A stretch of DNA of 49,824 nt, taken from Bradyrhizobium sp. AUGA SZCCT0176 (GTDB lineage: Bacteria; Pseudomonadota; Alphaproteobacteria; Rhizobiales; Xanthobacteraceae). The notes beneath the pieces are model-generated. The model ran no database searches. It saw only the letters and a program-made list of their open reading frames with translations, and was not told the origin of the DNA. The translations under genes were made by a program, and so were the position numbers. This document shows positions 30,382 to 39,552 of this stretch, one piece after another (positions within the stretch are counted from its first letter, which is position 1; each line of letters opens with the position of its first letter). Location of the stretch: NCBI RefSeq assembly GCF_018130145.1, contig NZ_JAFCMB010000032.1, positions 1 to 49,824 on the forward strand. Direction: 5' to 3'.

Positions 30382-32637
30382 ATGGGAAAACGAACGTTAC
30401 CGCCGGAAGAGCCGGCCGAAATCCATGAAGTCATGCTGCGGGATGCGCTGGAAGAGCGCTATCTCACCTATGCGCTTTCGACCATCATGCATCGCGCGCT
30501 GCCGGACGGCCGCGACGGCCTGAAGCCGGTGCATCGGCGCATCCTTTACGGCATGCGGCTGCTGCGGCTCGACCCCGGCACGGCGTTCAAGAAATCCGCC
30601 AAAATCGTCGGCGACGTGATGGGGTCGTTCCATCCGCATGGCGACCAGGCAATCTATGACGCCATGGTGCGGCTGGCGCAGGATTTCTCCTCGCGTTACC
30701 CGCTGGTCGACGGCCAGGGCAATTTCGGCAATATCGACGGCGATAATCCGGCGGCCTATCGGTACACCGAAGCGCGCATGACCGCGGTGGCGCAGCTGCT
30801 GCTGGAGGGCATTGACGAGGACGGCGTCGAGTTCCGTCCCAATTACGATGGCCAGACCAAAGAGCCGGTGGTGATGCCGGGCGGCTTCCCGAACCTGCTC
30901 GCCAACGGTTCCCAGGGCATCGCGGTCGGCATGGCGACGTCGATTCCGCCGCACAACGCCGCCGAGCTGTGCGACGCCGCCCTGCATCTGATCGACAAGC
31001 CGGATGCCAAATCGAAGTCGCTGCTGAAATGGGTCAAGGGGCCGGATTTCCCGACCGGCGGCATCGTCGTCGATTCCAAGGAAGCGATCGCCGAAGCCTA
31101 CATGACCGGGCGCGGCTCGTTCCGCACCCGCGCGCGATGGACCCAGGAAGAGGGCGCGCGCGGCACCTGGGTCGTTGTGATCACCGAGATCCCGTGGCTG
31201 GTGCAGAAATCCCGGCTGGTGGAGAAGATCGCCGAACTGCTCAACGAGAAGAAGCTGCCGCTGGTCGGCGACGTCAGGGACGAATCCGCCGAAGACGTCC
31301 GTCTCGTGATCGAGCCGAAATCTCGCGCCGTTGATCCCGCGCTGATGATGGAATCGCTGTTCCGGCTGACCGAGCTTGAAAGCAAGATTTCGCTGAACCT
31401 CAACGTGCTGATCAAGGGCAAGATCCCGAAAGTGGTTGGCCTTGCCGAATGTCTGCGCGAATGGCTCGATCATCTGCGCGACGTGCTGCTGCGCCGCTCA
31501 AACTACCGCAAGACCCAGATCGAGAACCGGCTGGAAGTGCTTGGCGGCTATCTGATCGCCTATCTGAACATCGACAAGGTGATCAAGATCATCCGCACCG
31601 AGGATGAACCGAAGCCGGAGTTGATGAAGGCCTTCAAGCTGACCGAGGTCCAGGCCGACGCCATCCTCGACATGCGGCTGCGCCGTTTGCGCAAGCTCGA
31701 GGAATTCGAGATCCGCACCGAGGACAAGAACCTTCGGGCCGAGTTGAAGGGCATCAAGGCGCTGCTCGGCTCCGAGACCGAGCAATGGTCCAAGGTCGGC
31801 GATCAGGTCCGCAAGGTCCGCGACATGTTTGGTCCGAAGACGCCGCTCGGCAAGCGCCGCACCACCTTCGCGGATGCACCCGAGCACGATCTGGCCGCGA
31901 TCGAGGAGGCCTTCGTCGAGCGCGAGCCGTGCACGGTGGTGATCTCCGAAAAGGGCTGGGTGCGCACGCTCAAGGGTCATGTCGAGGATATTTCGGGGCT
32001 TGCCTTCAAGACCGACGACAAGCTCGACCATGCGTTCTTCGCCGAGACCACCTCAAAACTGCTGGTGTTCGCCACCAACGGCAAATTCTACTCGCTCGAC
32101 GTCGCAAAGCTGCCGGGCGGCCGCGGCCATGGCGAGGCGATCCGCATGTTCATCGACATGGAGCCGGAAACCGCGATCGTGTCGCTGTTCGTCAACAAGG
32201 GCGGCCGCAAATTCCTGATCGCGAGCCACGAAGGGCAGGGCTTTATCGTCAACGAAGACGATTGCGTCGGCAACACCCGCAAGGGCAAACAGGTGCTCAA
32301 CGTCGAAATGCCGAACGAGGCCTGCGCGATCACGACCGTTGCCGGCGACACCGTCGCTGTGATCGGCACCAACCACAAGATGGTGCTGTTCCCGCTCGAC
32401 CAGGTGCCGGAGATGGCGCGCGGCCGCGGCGTGCGGCTGCAGAAATACACCAGCGCGAAACTATCCGACGTCGCGGTATTCGATTCCAAGGCGGGGCTCG
32501 GCTGGAAGGATTCCGCCGGCCGCGACCAAAGCATGAGCTGGAAGGAACTGGCCGATTGGCGCGGCAACCGCGCCGACGCTGGCCGCCTCGCGCACGGCCT
32601 GCCGAAGTCGAACAAGTTCCTGCGGGGTGTGGAGTAG
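30382..32637 (+). CDS. parC: DNA topoisomerase IV subunit A
   Basis: A 751-residue type IIA topoisomerase subunit that unlinks daughter chromosomes with ParE. The DNA-cleaving tyrosine is Y128 (AAYRYTEARMT). The quinolone region reads GDVMGSFHPHGDQAIYDAMV. The C-terminal part (from about 510) has the blades of a degenerate beta-pinwheel (KGWVRTLKGH, GKQVLNVEMP, NHKMVLFPL) as in ParC rather than the GyrA-box repeat of GyrA. The ATG lies 64 bases after the recO-parC repeat. Length is normal. A repeat element follows directly. Confidence 0.95.
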   Translation: MGKRTLPPEEPAEIHEVMLRDALEERYLTYALSTIMHRALPDGRDGLKPVHRRILYGMRLLRLDPGTAFKKSAKIVGDVMGSFHPHGDQAIYDAMVRLAQDFSSRYPLVDGQGNFGNIDGDNPAAYRYTEARMTAVAQLLLEGIDEDGVEFRPNYDGQTKEPVVMPGGFPNLLANGSQGIAVGMATSIPPHNAAELCDAALHLIDKPDAKSKSLLKWVKGPDFPTGGIVVDSKEAIAEAYMTGRGSFRTRARWTQEEGARGTWVVVITEIPWLVQKSRLVEKIAELLNEKKLPLVGDVRDESAEDVRLVIEPKSRAVDPALMMESLFRLTELESKISLNLNVLIKGKIPKVVGLAECLREWLDHLRDVLLRRSNYRKTQIENRLEVLGGYLIAYLNIDKVIKIIRTEDEPKPELMKAFKLTEVQADAILDMRLRRLRKLEEFEIRTEDKNLRAELKGIKALLGSETEQWSKVGDQVRKVRDMFGPKTPLGKRRTTFADAPEHDLAAIEEAFVEREPCTVVISEKGWVRTLKGHVEDISGLAFKTDDKLDHAFFAETTSKLLVFATNGKFYSLDVAKLPGGRGHGEAIRMFIDMEPETAIVSLFVNKGGRKFLIASHEGQGFIVNEDDCVGNTRKGKQVLNVEMPNEACAITTVAGDTVAVIGTNHKMVLFPLDQVPEMARGRGVRLQKYTSAKLSDVAVFDSKAGLGWKDSAGRDQSMSWKELADWRGNRADAGRLAHGLPKSNKFLRGVE

Positions 32638-32660
32638 GACGGAGACGGGCTATACCAAAC

Positions 32661-32765
32661 GTCGTCATGCCCGGCCTTGTGCCGGGCATCCACGTCTTGG
32701 CGGCGGATTACGATTTCGTTATCCGCTCGCGGTTTTGCTGGATGCCCTTTGACTGCATCCCTGTT
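32661..32765. repeat. Intergenic repeat with hairpin (CGTCATGCCCGG family)
   Basis: ATGCCCGGC (32667-32675) and GCCGGGCAT (32681-32689) form a 9-bp stem with a 5-base loop, followed by CCACGTCTTGG-type sequence common in Bradyrhizobium intergenic DNA. The GC-rich stem may weakly terminate parC transcription, but there is no T-tract. Confidence 0.7.
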
Positions 32766-32799
32766 CTCGCCGATGCTCTCCAGAAAAGGGGAGGCGGCA

Positions 32800-34800
32800 T
32801 TGCGCAAAGCGGAATGGCAACGACTCATCGCAACGATCGGCGGAGCAGTCCTGATGCTCGCCATGCCGTCTTTGCTCAACGCTCAGGCCATCCCCGGTGC
32901 GCTGCCTGAATCAGCCAAGGCATTGTCGCAAGGAGAATGGCCGGCCTATGCCGGGACCTACGCCGCGTCGCGCTATTCGCCGCTCACGCAGATCGAGCGG
33001 ACCAACGCGAAAAGCCTGCATGTCGCCTGGCGCTGGAAGTCGCCGGACATGGCGGTCAAGCAAGCCAATCCGTCCGTCGGCCCGACCCGCGCCCATGAAT
33101 CGACGCCGCTGATGGTCGGGGGTGTACTTTACACCTCGACATCGCTGTCACAGGTTGCCGCCGTCGATGCCGTCACCGGCGAAACCAAATGGGTGTTTGA
33201 TCCCAAGGTTTACGAAAACGGACTCGGCATTCCCGCCAATGACGGCTGGCTGCATCGCGGCGTCGCCTATTGGCGCAATGGCGAGGACGAGCGCATCATC
33301 ATGCTCACGGCATTTGCGCAGATGATCGCGCTGGATGCGAAGACCGGAAAGTCGGTGCCGGGCTTCGGCAATGCCGGCCGGATCGATCTCACGCAGGGTC
33401 TGCGCCGCGAGGTCGACCGCGACTACTACACCATGAGTTCACCACCGGTGATCGTACGCGGCGTCATCGTGGTTGGATCGTCTGTCATGGATTGGTGGCG
33501 GAAAAGCCCGTCGCCGCCCGGCGACGTACGCGGCTTCGATGTCGTGACCGGCCGGCTGCTCTGGACCTTCCACACCGTGCCGCAGGGCGAAGAGGCGGGC
33601 GTCGAGACCTGGCAGCGGGATTCGTGGCGCGAGGCGGGTAACGCCAATGTCTGGGCGCCGATGAGCGCGGATGAAGAACTCGGCTATGTCTATTTGCCGG
33701 TGAGTACGCCGACCAACGATTACTATGGCGGGCATCGTCCCGGTGACGGGCTTTACGGCGACAGCATCGTGTGTCTCGAAGCAGCCACCGGCAGAAAGGT
33801 TTGGCACTACCAGCTCGTGCATCATGGATTGTGGGATTACGACACCCCGGCAGCGCCAACCCTGATCGACATCGCCGTCGGCGGCAAAGCGGTCAAGGCG
33901 GTGGCGCAGGTGACCAAGCAGGCGTTCGTCTACGTGTTCGATCGCGTCACCGGCCAGCCGGTGTGGCCGATCGAGGAGCAGCCGGTGCCAGCTTCGACCG
34001 TTCCCGGTGAAATTGCATCGAAGACCCAGCCCTTTCCGACGAGGCCGGCCCCGATCGACCTTCAGGGCGTGCGCGACGAAGACTTGATCGATTTCACGCC
34101 TGAACTCCGTCAGGAGGCAAGAGACATCGTGGCGAAATACGATCACGGTCCGCTGTTCACCCCGCCGTCGGAACGAGGCACCATCCAGGTACCCGGCGTC
34201 GCCGGCGGCGGCAACTGGGCAGGTGCGGCGATCGATCCGGACACCGGCATGCTCTATGTCAGCACCTACCGGCTGCCGTTTGTGATCACCGTTCGCAGGC
34301 CAGCGCCGGGGGAGTCGCGCTACGACTTTATCGGCGAATTCCGCTACCTGTCCGGGCCACGTGGCTTGCCGCTGCTCAAGCCGCCATTCGGCAGCATGCT
34401 TGCCATCGATATGAACAGCGGCGAGCATCGCTGGCGGATTCCGATCGGGCGTGCCGAGCTTATTCCGACCATTCAAGCCTTGGGCATACGTGAGCGGCTG
34501 GGATTTCCCACACGTAGCTGGGCGCTGATCACGAAAACGGTGATGATCGTTGTACAGTCAGGCTATTTCGGCGCGCCGCGGCTGCCTGCGGGTGGAACGC
34601 GCCGCATCGCCGATCTCAACAATTTCAGTCCGCATCTGTGGGTCTACGACAAGACCTCGGGCGAGATGCTGGCAGAGATCGCGGTGCCGGCCAACGCCGT
34701 CGGCGCGCCTATCACCTATATGGCCGGCGGCAGGCAGTTCATCGTGTTTCCGGTCGGCGGCGGTCCTCTGGTGGAGGAACTGATCGCGGTCTCGCTCTGA
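32800..34800 (+). CDS. PQQ-dependent dehydrogenase, periplasmic
   Basis: About 666 residues: a signal peptide (RKAEWQRLIATIGGAVLMLA, cleaved near LNAQA) and an eight-bladed PQQ beta-propeller. Blade motifs include DAVTGETKWVFDP, GFDVVTGRLLWTFHTVP, CLEAATGRKVWHYQLVHHGL and AIDPDTGMLYVS. It resembles soluble relatives of membrane glucose dehydrogenase; the N-terminal membrane domain and a haem-c CxxCH are both absent, so it needs a separate electron acceptor. It should oxidise an alcohol or sugar in the periplasm; the substrate is unknown and no PQQ-synthesis genes are in view. TTG 32800 has GGGGAGG five bases before it and gives a compact signal peptide; ATG 32773 is the alternative start. Confidence 0.85.
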   Translation: MRKAEWQRLIATIGGAVLMLAMPSLLNAQAIPGALPESAKALSQGEWPAYAGTYAASRYSPLTQIERTNAKSLHVAWRWKSPDMAVKQANPSVGPTRAHESTPLMVGGVLYTSTSLSQVAAVDAVTGETKWVFDPKVYENGLGIPANDGWLHRGVAYWRNGEDERIIMLTAFAQMIALDAKTGKSVPGFGNAGRIDLTQGLRREVDRDYYTMSSPPVIVRGVIVVGSSVMDWWRKSPSPPGDVRGFDVVTGRLLWTFHTVPQGEEAGVETWQRDSWREAGNANVWAPMSADEELGYVYLPVSTPTNDYYGGHRPGDGLYGDSIVCLEAATGRKVWHYQLVHHGLWDYDTPAAPTLIDIAVGGKAVKAVAQVTKQAFVYVFDRVTGQPVWPIEEQPVPASTVPGEIASKTQPFPTRPAPIDLQGVRDEDLIDFTPELRQEARDIVAKYDHGPLFTPPSERGTIQVPGVAGGGNWAGAAIDPDTGMLYVSTYRLPFVITVRRPAPGESRYDFIGEFRYLSGPRGLPLLKPPFGSMLAIDMNSGEHRWRIPIGRAELIPTIQALGIRERLGFPTRSWALITKTVMIVVQSGYFGAPRLPAGGTRRIADLNNFSPHLWVYDKTSGEMLAEIAVPANAVGAPITYMAGGRQFIVFPVGGGPLVEELIAVSL

Positions 34801-34863
34801 CGGGCAGGGCGCTGTGCAGGACGCTGTGATAGTATTCGCATCTGGGTGCGCTATATCGGATTC

Positions 34864-35799
34864 ATGGCGCACGCACACCACCACCACGACCACTCCCACG
34901 TACATGACCACGCCGGGCATAGCCATGCGCCCGACAGTTTCGGATGGGCATTTGCCATCGGCGCGTCGCTCAATGCGGCGTTCGTTGCCGCCGAGCTGAT
35001 CTTCGGCTATGCCGCCAATTCGCTGGCGCTGATTTCGGACGCCGTTCACAATCTCTCCGACGTGATCGCGCTGCTGCTGGCCTGGGGCGGGGCGTGGCTC
35101 GCGCAAAAGCAACCGACCCAGCGGCATACCTATGGCTACCGGCGGGCCTCGATCCTCGCGGCGCTGTTCAACGCCGGCCTTCTGCTGGTCGCGGTCGGCG
35201 GCATCATCGTCGAGGCGATCAATCGCCTGCAGGAACCCGCGCCGGTGGCCGGCTGGACCGTCGTTGCGGTTGCTGCACTCGGCATCGCCATCAACGGCGG
35301 CACGGCCCTGTTGTTCATGCGCGGCCGCCATGGCGACCTCAATGTTCGCGGCGCCTATCTGCACATGGCCGCCGATGCCGGCGTGTCATTTGGCGTGGTC
35401 GTCGCGGCCCTGGTGATCATGTTCACGGGATGGCTGTGGGTCGATCCCGCGATCAGCCTTGCCATCGCCGGTGTGGTGCTCGTGAGCGGGTGGGGGCTGG
35501 CGCGCGACAGCGTCAATCTCGCGCTCGACGGCGTGCCGCGCGGCATCGAACTGGCAAAGGTCAGGGACTATCTCGGCGCACTCGACGGCGTCTCGGAAGT
35601 GCATGACCTCCACATTTGGGCCATGAGCACCAACGAGACCGCGCTGACGGCGCATCTGGTGCGGCCTGACGGCAGCGACGACGCATTCCTGCATCGGGTC
35701 TGCGAGGAGCTGTCGCACCGTTTCAACATTCATCACGCGACGCTGCAGATCGAGTCCAGCGGCGCGGTCTGCAAGCTCGCGCCGGCGGAGCGGGTGTAA
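34864..35799 (+). CDS. Cation diffusion facilitator, zinc-type
   Basis: A 311-residue inner-membrane metal/proton antiporter. A His-rich N-terminus (MAHAHHHHDHSHVHDHAGHS) is followed by six membrane helices and a C-terminal cytoplasmic domain (GIELAKVRDYLGALDGVSEVHDLHIW). The transport-site pairs are H62-D66 (HNLSD) and H168-D172 (HMAAD); this HxxxD/HxxxD set is the one reported to favour Zn over Cd. It resembles CzcD/ZitB exporters. The ATG at 34864 is preferred to the GTG at 34846, though the ribosome-binding site is weak for both. It lies 63 bases after the PQQ dehydrogenase gene on the same strand; whether they are co-transcribed is unclear. Confidence 0.92.
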   Translation: MAHAHHHHDHSHVHDHAGHSHAPDSFGWAFAIGASLNAAFVAAELIFGYAANSLALISDAVHNLSDVIALLLAWGGAWLAQKQPTQRHTYGYRRASILAALFNAGLLLVAVGGIIVEAINRLQEPAPVAGWTVVAVAALGIAINGGTALLFMRGRHGDLNVRGAYLHMAADAGVSFGVVVAALVIMFTGWLWVDPAISLAIAGVVLVSGWGLARDSVNLALDGVPRGIELAKVRDYLGALDGVSEVHDLHIWAMSTNETALTAHLVRPDGSDDAFLHRVCEELSHRFNIHHATLQIESSGAVCKLAPAERV

Positions 35800-35830
35800 G
35801 GCGATTACGCCGGCACGAGAGGCCGGTAAC

Positions 35831-36925
35831 CTATCGGCCGGATGGTTTCCGGAGGCGCTGCCGGATTTTTGAAGCCCCGCCGACAGCCGCAGGCGGATGC
35901 TGTGCCCGCGACTGTCGTGGTGTAAGCCCGGTCCAGCGCTTGAATGCGTGAGTAAAGGCGCTGACTTCGCGGTAACCGAGCAGCCAGGCAATCTGCGAAA
36001 TCGGAAGGTCGGTATCGCCCAGGTAATGACCCGCGAGGTCGCTCCTCAGCTCCTCTGCGATGTCCGAGAAGGTCAGTCCCTCCGCCGAGAGCTTGCGCGC
36101 CAGAGTCCGATGGCTCATGCCGAGGTGGCGGGCGATTTCGACGGCGTTCGCCGTTCCATGCGGGAGCAACGGAGCCATTACATTTTCCACGCTTGCGCGC
36201 AGGCTGGTGCGGGCCGGCAACCGATGGGCGAGAGCATCTTCGCAGTATTGCATCAGGAGCTGATTGAGGTGGCTGTCGGCACTGACGATGGGCAGCTGTG
36301 CGATCGCACTTGGAAAAACCAATTCATCCGCTCCGGCCCCAAATTCGATTTCGCATCCCAACAGCGACCGAAATTCGGCTGGCGTGTTCTTGCGGTGGTG
36401 AACCAGCCTGATCTTGCTCGGTATCAATCGGCGGTTGGTGAGTTGCCGGCACAGGCGAACGAGGGAAACCAGCCAGAATTCGATTTGATGGTAGTCCGAG
36501 CGTCGTTCGACGCCGACGTAATCCAAGGAGATCGCGACTTCCTTGTTGGCGCGATATGTCAGTGAAACGCCCTCGTTGGTGATCCGGCTGTAGCGTGCTG
36601 CCTTTTGCAAGGCGTCATTCAAGACTTCGGAGGATGCCAGGACGTAATAAAACAGACCGATCTCGCGAAGATCATACTCCCGCGACAGATGAAAGCCCAA
36701 AAGGCCATCCTGCAGCACGTCGGCAGCGAGTTTCAGAATCTTGATTTGGCCCTGGACCTCGACGCGGGCGGCGCGATCATCAATCTGCTCAACGCTCAAT
36801 CCGGCCTTCGACAAAAGTGGCGCCAGAGGAATACCTCGTTCGCGCAGCTCAGCGCAAACCATCCGGGCGATACCGCCTGAGGCACTCGGAATCGAATCGA
36901 TGCGCCCCGGTTTGGTAGCAGGCAC
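35831..36925 (-). CDS. AraC-family transcriptional regulator
   Basis: A 364-residue regulator with an N-terminal ligand domain of the arabinose-binding-like type (about 20-210, as in OruR/ArgR-like regulators; GFHLSREYDLREIGLFYYVLASS) and a C-terminal double helix-turn-helix (about 255-345: VEIARHLGMSHRTLARKLSAEGLTF, then ISQIAWLLGYREVSAFTHAF and WTGLTPRQSR). The start is GTG 36925. The ligand is unknown. A 9-base direct repeat spaced by 21 bases lies 59-88 bases upstream and is a likely binding site, so it may control itself or the divergent genes from 37179. It converges with the CDF gene. Confidence 0.92.
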   Translation of the reverse strand: MPATKPGRIDSIPSASGGIARMVCAELRERGIPLAPLLSKAGLSVEQIDDRAARVEVQGQIKILKLAADVLQDGLLGFHLSREYDLREIGLFYYVLASSEVLNDALQKAARYSRITNEGVSLTYRANKEVAISLDYVGVERRSDYHQIEFWLVSLVRLCRQLTNRRLIPSKIRLVHHRKNTPAEFRSLLGCEIEFGAGADELVFPSAIAQLPIVSADSHLNQLLMQYCEDALAHRLPARTSLRASVENVMAPLLPHGTANAVEIARHLGMSHRTLARKLSAEGLTFSDIAEELRSDLAGHYLGDTDLPISQIAWLLGYREVSAFTHAFKRWTGLTPRQSRAQHPPAAVGGASKIRQRLRKPSGR

Positions 36926-36983
36926 GAGACATCATCCTCTATTGCGACATCCGTTTGCGGTCTGTTCGCCGCGAGGGGGCATC

Positions 36984-37013
36984 TTGGCGCAGAAGATCAA
37001 ATAATTGGCGCAG
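36984..37013 (-). promoter_or_regulatory. Direct repeat, candidate AraC-type operator
   Basis: TTGGCGCAG occurs at 36984-36992 and again at 37005-37013, start to start 21 bases, two turns of the helix. AraC-family dimers bind direct repeats with this spacing. On the minus strand the half-site reads CTGCGCCAA. It lies between the regulator gene and the divergent gene at 37179. Confidence 0.5.
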
Positions 37014-37178
37014 GATAGCAAGCCGGATGCGGGCTGTCTGCTAGATATGAATTGCCGCTTCGAGCCGGCCGGTTTCGGTTGCGCGATTTTTGCTGCGGTA
37101 TCTCCCAGGTTTCACAGCGCGCGGATGTGTGTAGGGCGCCGAACGCGGTGTCTGATACCGCCATTCAGGGATTGCAAG

Positions 37179-37511
37179 ATGTGCACGAAATCCGGCCATA
37201 CGTCCGGCAGATTGCGAGTAACGCAGGCGTTCATAGCGCTGTCCGGCATTCCGGAGAGTGCCTCTGTGCCGAGCGTGATCTCGATCGTGAGGATCGGAAT
37301 ACACGAAATCCGAATTTTCAATGTTTCATCGCCCGTGGGCGACGAGCCAGCGTTGTGGATCGAGTTGTTCGATCACGACACAAAGGTGTCGGTCGATTGT
37401 TGCAGCTTCCGCGAGATCGACGCGGCGATCGCTGCATTCGACGACATGGTTTCGCAAGCGGAACGTTTGAATGAAGCTGATGAGCCGGAAGCCGGTGACG
37501 CACCGGTCTGA
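37179..37511 (+). CDS. Hypothetical protein upstream of the second NYN gene
   Basis: A 110-residue soluble protein. After a basic start (MCTKSGHTSGRLRV) it has alternating hydrophobic strands (VISIVRIGIHEIRIFNVSSP, ALWIELFDHDTKVSVDCCSF) and then an acidic helix (REIDAAIAAFDDMVSQAERLNEADEPE). I do not recognise the family. The frame extends upstream to 37005, but the ATG at 37179 has AGGGA in position and the protein downstream of it looks coherent. It ends 37 bases before the NYN-domain gene at 37549, so the two probably share a transcript. Confidence 0.65.
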   Translation: MCTKSGHTSGRLRVTQAFIALSGIPESASVPSVISIVRIGIHEIRIFNVSSPVGDEPALWIELFDHDTKVSVDCCSFREIDAAIAAFDDMVSQAERLNEADEPEAGDAPV

Positions 37512-37548
37512 ACGACGCTCATTTTTTTCTCGGTTCAAGGACGGTAAT

Positions 37549-38082
37549 ATGTTGCGATCAGAGCCCGGCAGAATGGCGATCTTCATCGATGGCCCCAATC
37601 TTCACGCAACCGGCAGGGCGCTCGGCTTTGACATCGACTTCAAGCGTCTGCTCTTGGAATTTCAGAACCGCGGTTCGTTGTTGCGGGCATTGTACTACAC
37701 GCCTGTCAGTGAGGATCAGGAATTTTCCTCGATCCGTCCCTTGGTCGACTGGCTTGGTTACAACGGCTACACCGTCATTACCAAGGCATCGAAAGAGTTC
37801 GCCGACGCCGGCGGTCGCCGCAAGTTCAAGAGCAGCATGGATATTGAACTGGCGGTCGATGCGATGCAGCTCGCCGTGCATCTTGACGAAATCGTGTTGT
37901 TCTCTGGCAATGGCGCTTTCCGCGCGCTGGTTGAATCGCTGCAGCGGCGAGGCGTCCGCGTCACCATAGCCTCGACGATTTCGAGCCAGCCGCCGATCGT
38001 CGCCGAAGAATTGCGTCGTCAGGCCGACGGATTCATCGACATTGCGGAACTGCAAAACAGAATCGGTCGGGAAGCGGCCTGA
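37549..38082 (+). CDS. NYN-domain paralogue with altered active site
   Basis: A 177-residue protein closely similar along its whole NYN domain to the one at 20880-21512 (for example FDIDFKRLLLEFQNRGSLL and QRRGVRVTIASTISSQPPI). D14, D98 and D104 are kept, but the SGDGDF motif has become SGNGAF (N121, A123), removing two acidic residues of the predicted metal site, and the Pro/Arg-rich C-terminal tail is missing. It may be catalytically weak or dead and act by binding RNA or by pairing with its paralogue. The ATG at 37549 has AAGGA upstream; the frame open from 37471 overlaps the preceding gene. Confidence 0.85.
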   Translation: MLRSEPGRMAIFIDGPNLHATGRALGFDIDFKRLLLEFQNRGSLLRALYYTPVSEDQEFSSIRPLVDWLGYNGYTVITKASKEFADAGGRRKFKSSMDIELAVDAMQLAVHLDEIVLFSGNGAFRALVESLQRRGVRVTIASTISSQPPIVAEELRRQADGFIDIAELQNRIGREAA

Positions 38083-38151
38083 CTTCTGACTCGTGCGACG
38101 GGGTCGAACGCCTGTTTCGTGGTTAAGACGGGTCGGCGGCAGCGCCGCCCC

Positions 38152-39552
38152 TCAAATCATCCCCGTCAGCCGCAGCGTCACGCCCGCCGCGCAGGACCCC
38201 GCCAGCACCCAGAGCATGCCGACATTGAGGCGGAAGATCGCGGTGGCGGCGGCAGCCGCCAGCACGAACGCGGCAATATCAATGCTCGACAGCACGGGCA
38301 TGTCGAACGACAACCCGAACGATCGAACCGGCGTCGTCTGCCGGAACAGCGTATGCAGCGCGAACCAGATCGACAGATTGAGGATCACGCCGACCACGGC
38401 GGCGGTGATTGCGGTTAGCGCGCCGGCTAGCCCCTTGTTGCCGCGCAGGGTCTCGATGAAGGGCGCGCCGAGGAAGATCCAGAGGAAGCAGGGCATGAAG
38501 GTGACCCAGGTCGCCAGCAATCCGCCGAGGGTTGCCGCCATCATCGGCGACAGCGTGCCCGGATCGCGAAAGGCGGCCATGAAGCCGACGAACTGCAGCA
38601 CCATGATCAGCGGGCCCGGCGTGGTCTCGGCCATGCCGAGACCGTCCAGCATCTCGCGCGGCTGCACCCAGTGATAGTGCTCGACGGCCTGCTGGGCGAC
38701 ATAGGCCAGCACGGCATAGGCGCCGCCGAACGTCACCATCGCCATCTTCGAGAAGAACAGCGCGATCTGGCTGAACACATTGTCCTGGCCGAACGCGATC
38801 AGCAGCGCGGCCACCGGCACCAGCCATAGCAGCAGCCAGACCGAACTGACTTTCAGCGCCTTGGATACACTCGGGCGGACATGCTCGGGCAACTCCTCGC
38901 CGAGCAGGCTGTCGACAACAGCCGTTTTCTTGCCGCCGCCATGTTCGACCGCGGCGAATTCCGGCCGGCCGCTCCGCGCGCCGAGATAGCCGATCACGCC
39001 GGCGGCGATGATGATGATCGGGAAGGGGACATTGAAGAAAAAGATCGCGACAAAGGCGATGCCCGCCAGCGCGATCATGACCCGGTTGCGCAACGCGCGT
39101 TTGCCGACCCGCACCACGGCCTGCACGACGATGGCGAGCACCGCCGCTTTCAGCCCGAAGAACACCGCCTCGACGAAGCCGACATTGCCGTAGGCCGCGT
39201 AGATATAGCTCAGCCCCATGATGGCGATGATGCCGGGCAGGATGAAAAGTCCGCCGGCCATGATGCCGCCGGCGGTCCGGTGCAGCAGCCAGCCGATATA
39301 GGTGGCGAGCTGCTGCGCCTCCGGCCCCGGCAGCAGCATGCAGTAGTTCAGCGCATGCAGGAACCGGCTCTCGGAAATCCAGTTCTTTTCCTCGACCAGG
39401 ATGCGATGCATCACTGCGATCTGGCCTGCGGGCCCGCCGAAACTTAAGCACGCCACCCGCAGCCAGACCCGGAATGCCTCGCCGAAGCTGATGCCGTGCG
39501 CGTATTCGCTGTTGGCACCGGCTTCGGCTGTTTTGTTGATGGTCGCTTCCAT
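38152..39552 (-). CDS. chrA: Chromate efflux transporter
   Basis: A 466-residue two-domain (long-chain) CHR transporter that exports chromate. Each half carries the family signature: SFGGPAGQIAVMHR with LPGPEAQQLATYIGW in the first, TFGGAYAVLAYVAQQAV with TTPGPLIMVLQFVGF in the second. About 10-12 membrane segments are visible. The frame opens at 39609, but the ATG at 39552 shares one base with the stop of the upstream rhodanese-ChrB gene (TAATG), which fixes the start and shows translational coupling. A Val/Gly/Lys-rich loop (EHGGGKKTAVVDSLLGEELP) joins the halves. Confidence 0.93.
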   Translation of the reverse strand: MEATINKTAEAGANSEYAHGISFGEAFRVWLRVACLSFGGPAGQIAVMHRILVEEKNWISESRFLHALNYCMLLPGPEAQQLATYIGWLLHRTAGGIMAGGLFILPGIIAIMGLSYIYAAYGNVGFVEAVFFGLKAAVLAIVVQAVVRVGKRALRNRVMIALAGIAFVAIFFFNVPFPIIIIAAGVIGYLGARSGRPEFAAVEHGGGKKTAVVDSLLGEELPEHVRPSVSKALKVSSVWLLLWLVPVAALLIAFGQDNVFSQIALFFSKMAMVTFGGAYAVLAYVAQQAVEHYHWVQPREMLDGLGMAETTPGPLIMVLQFVGFMAAFRDPGTLSPMMAATLGGLLATWVTFMPCFLWIFLGAPFIETLRGNKGLAGALTAITAAVVGVILNLSIWFALHTLFRQTTPVRSFGLSFDMPVLSSIDIAAFVLAAAAATAIFRLNVGMLWVLAGSCAAGVTLRLTGMI

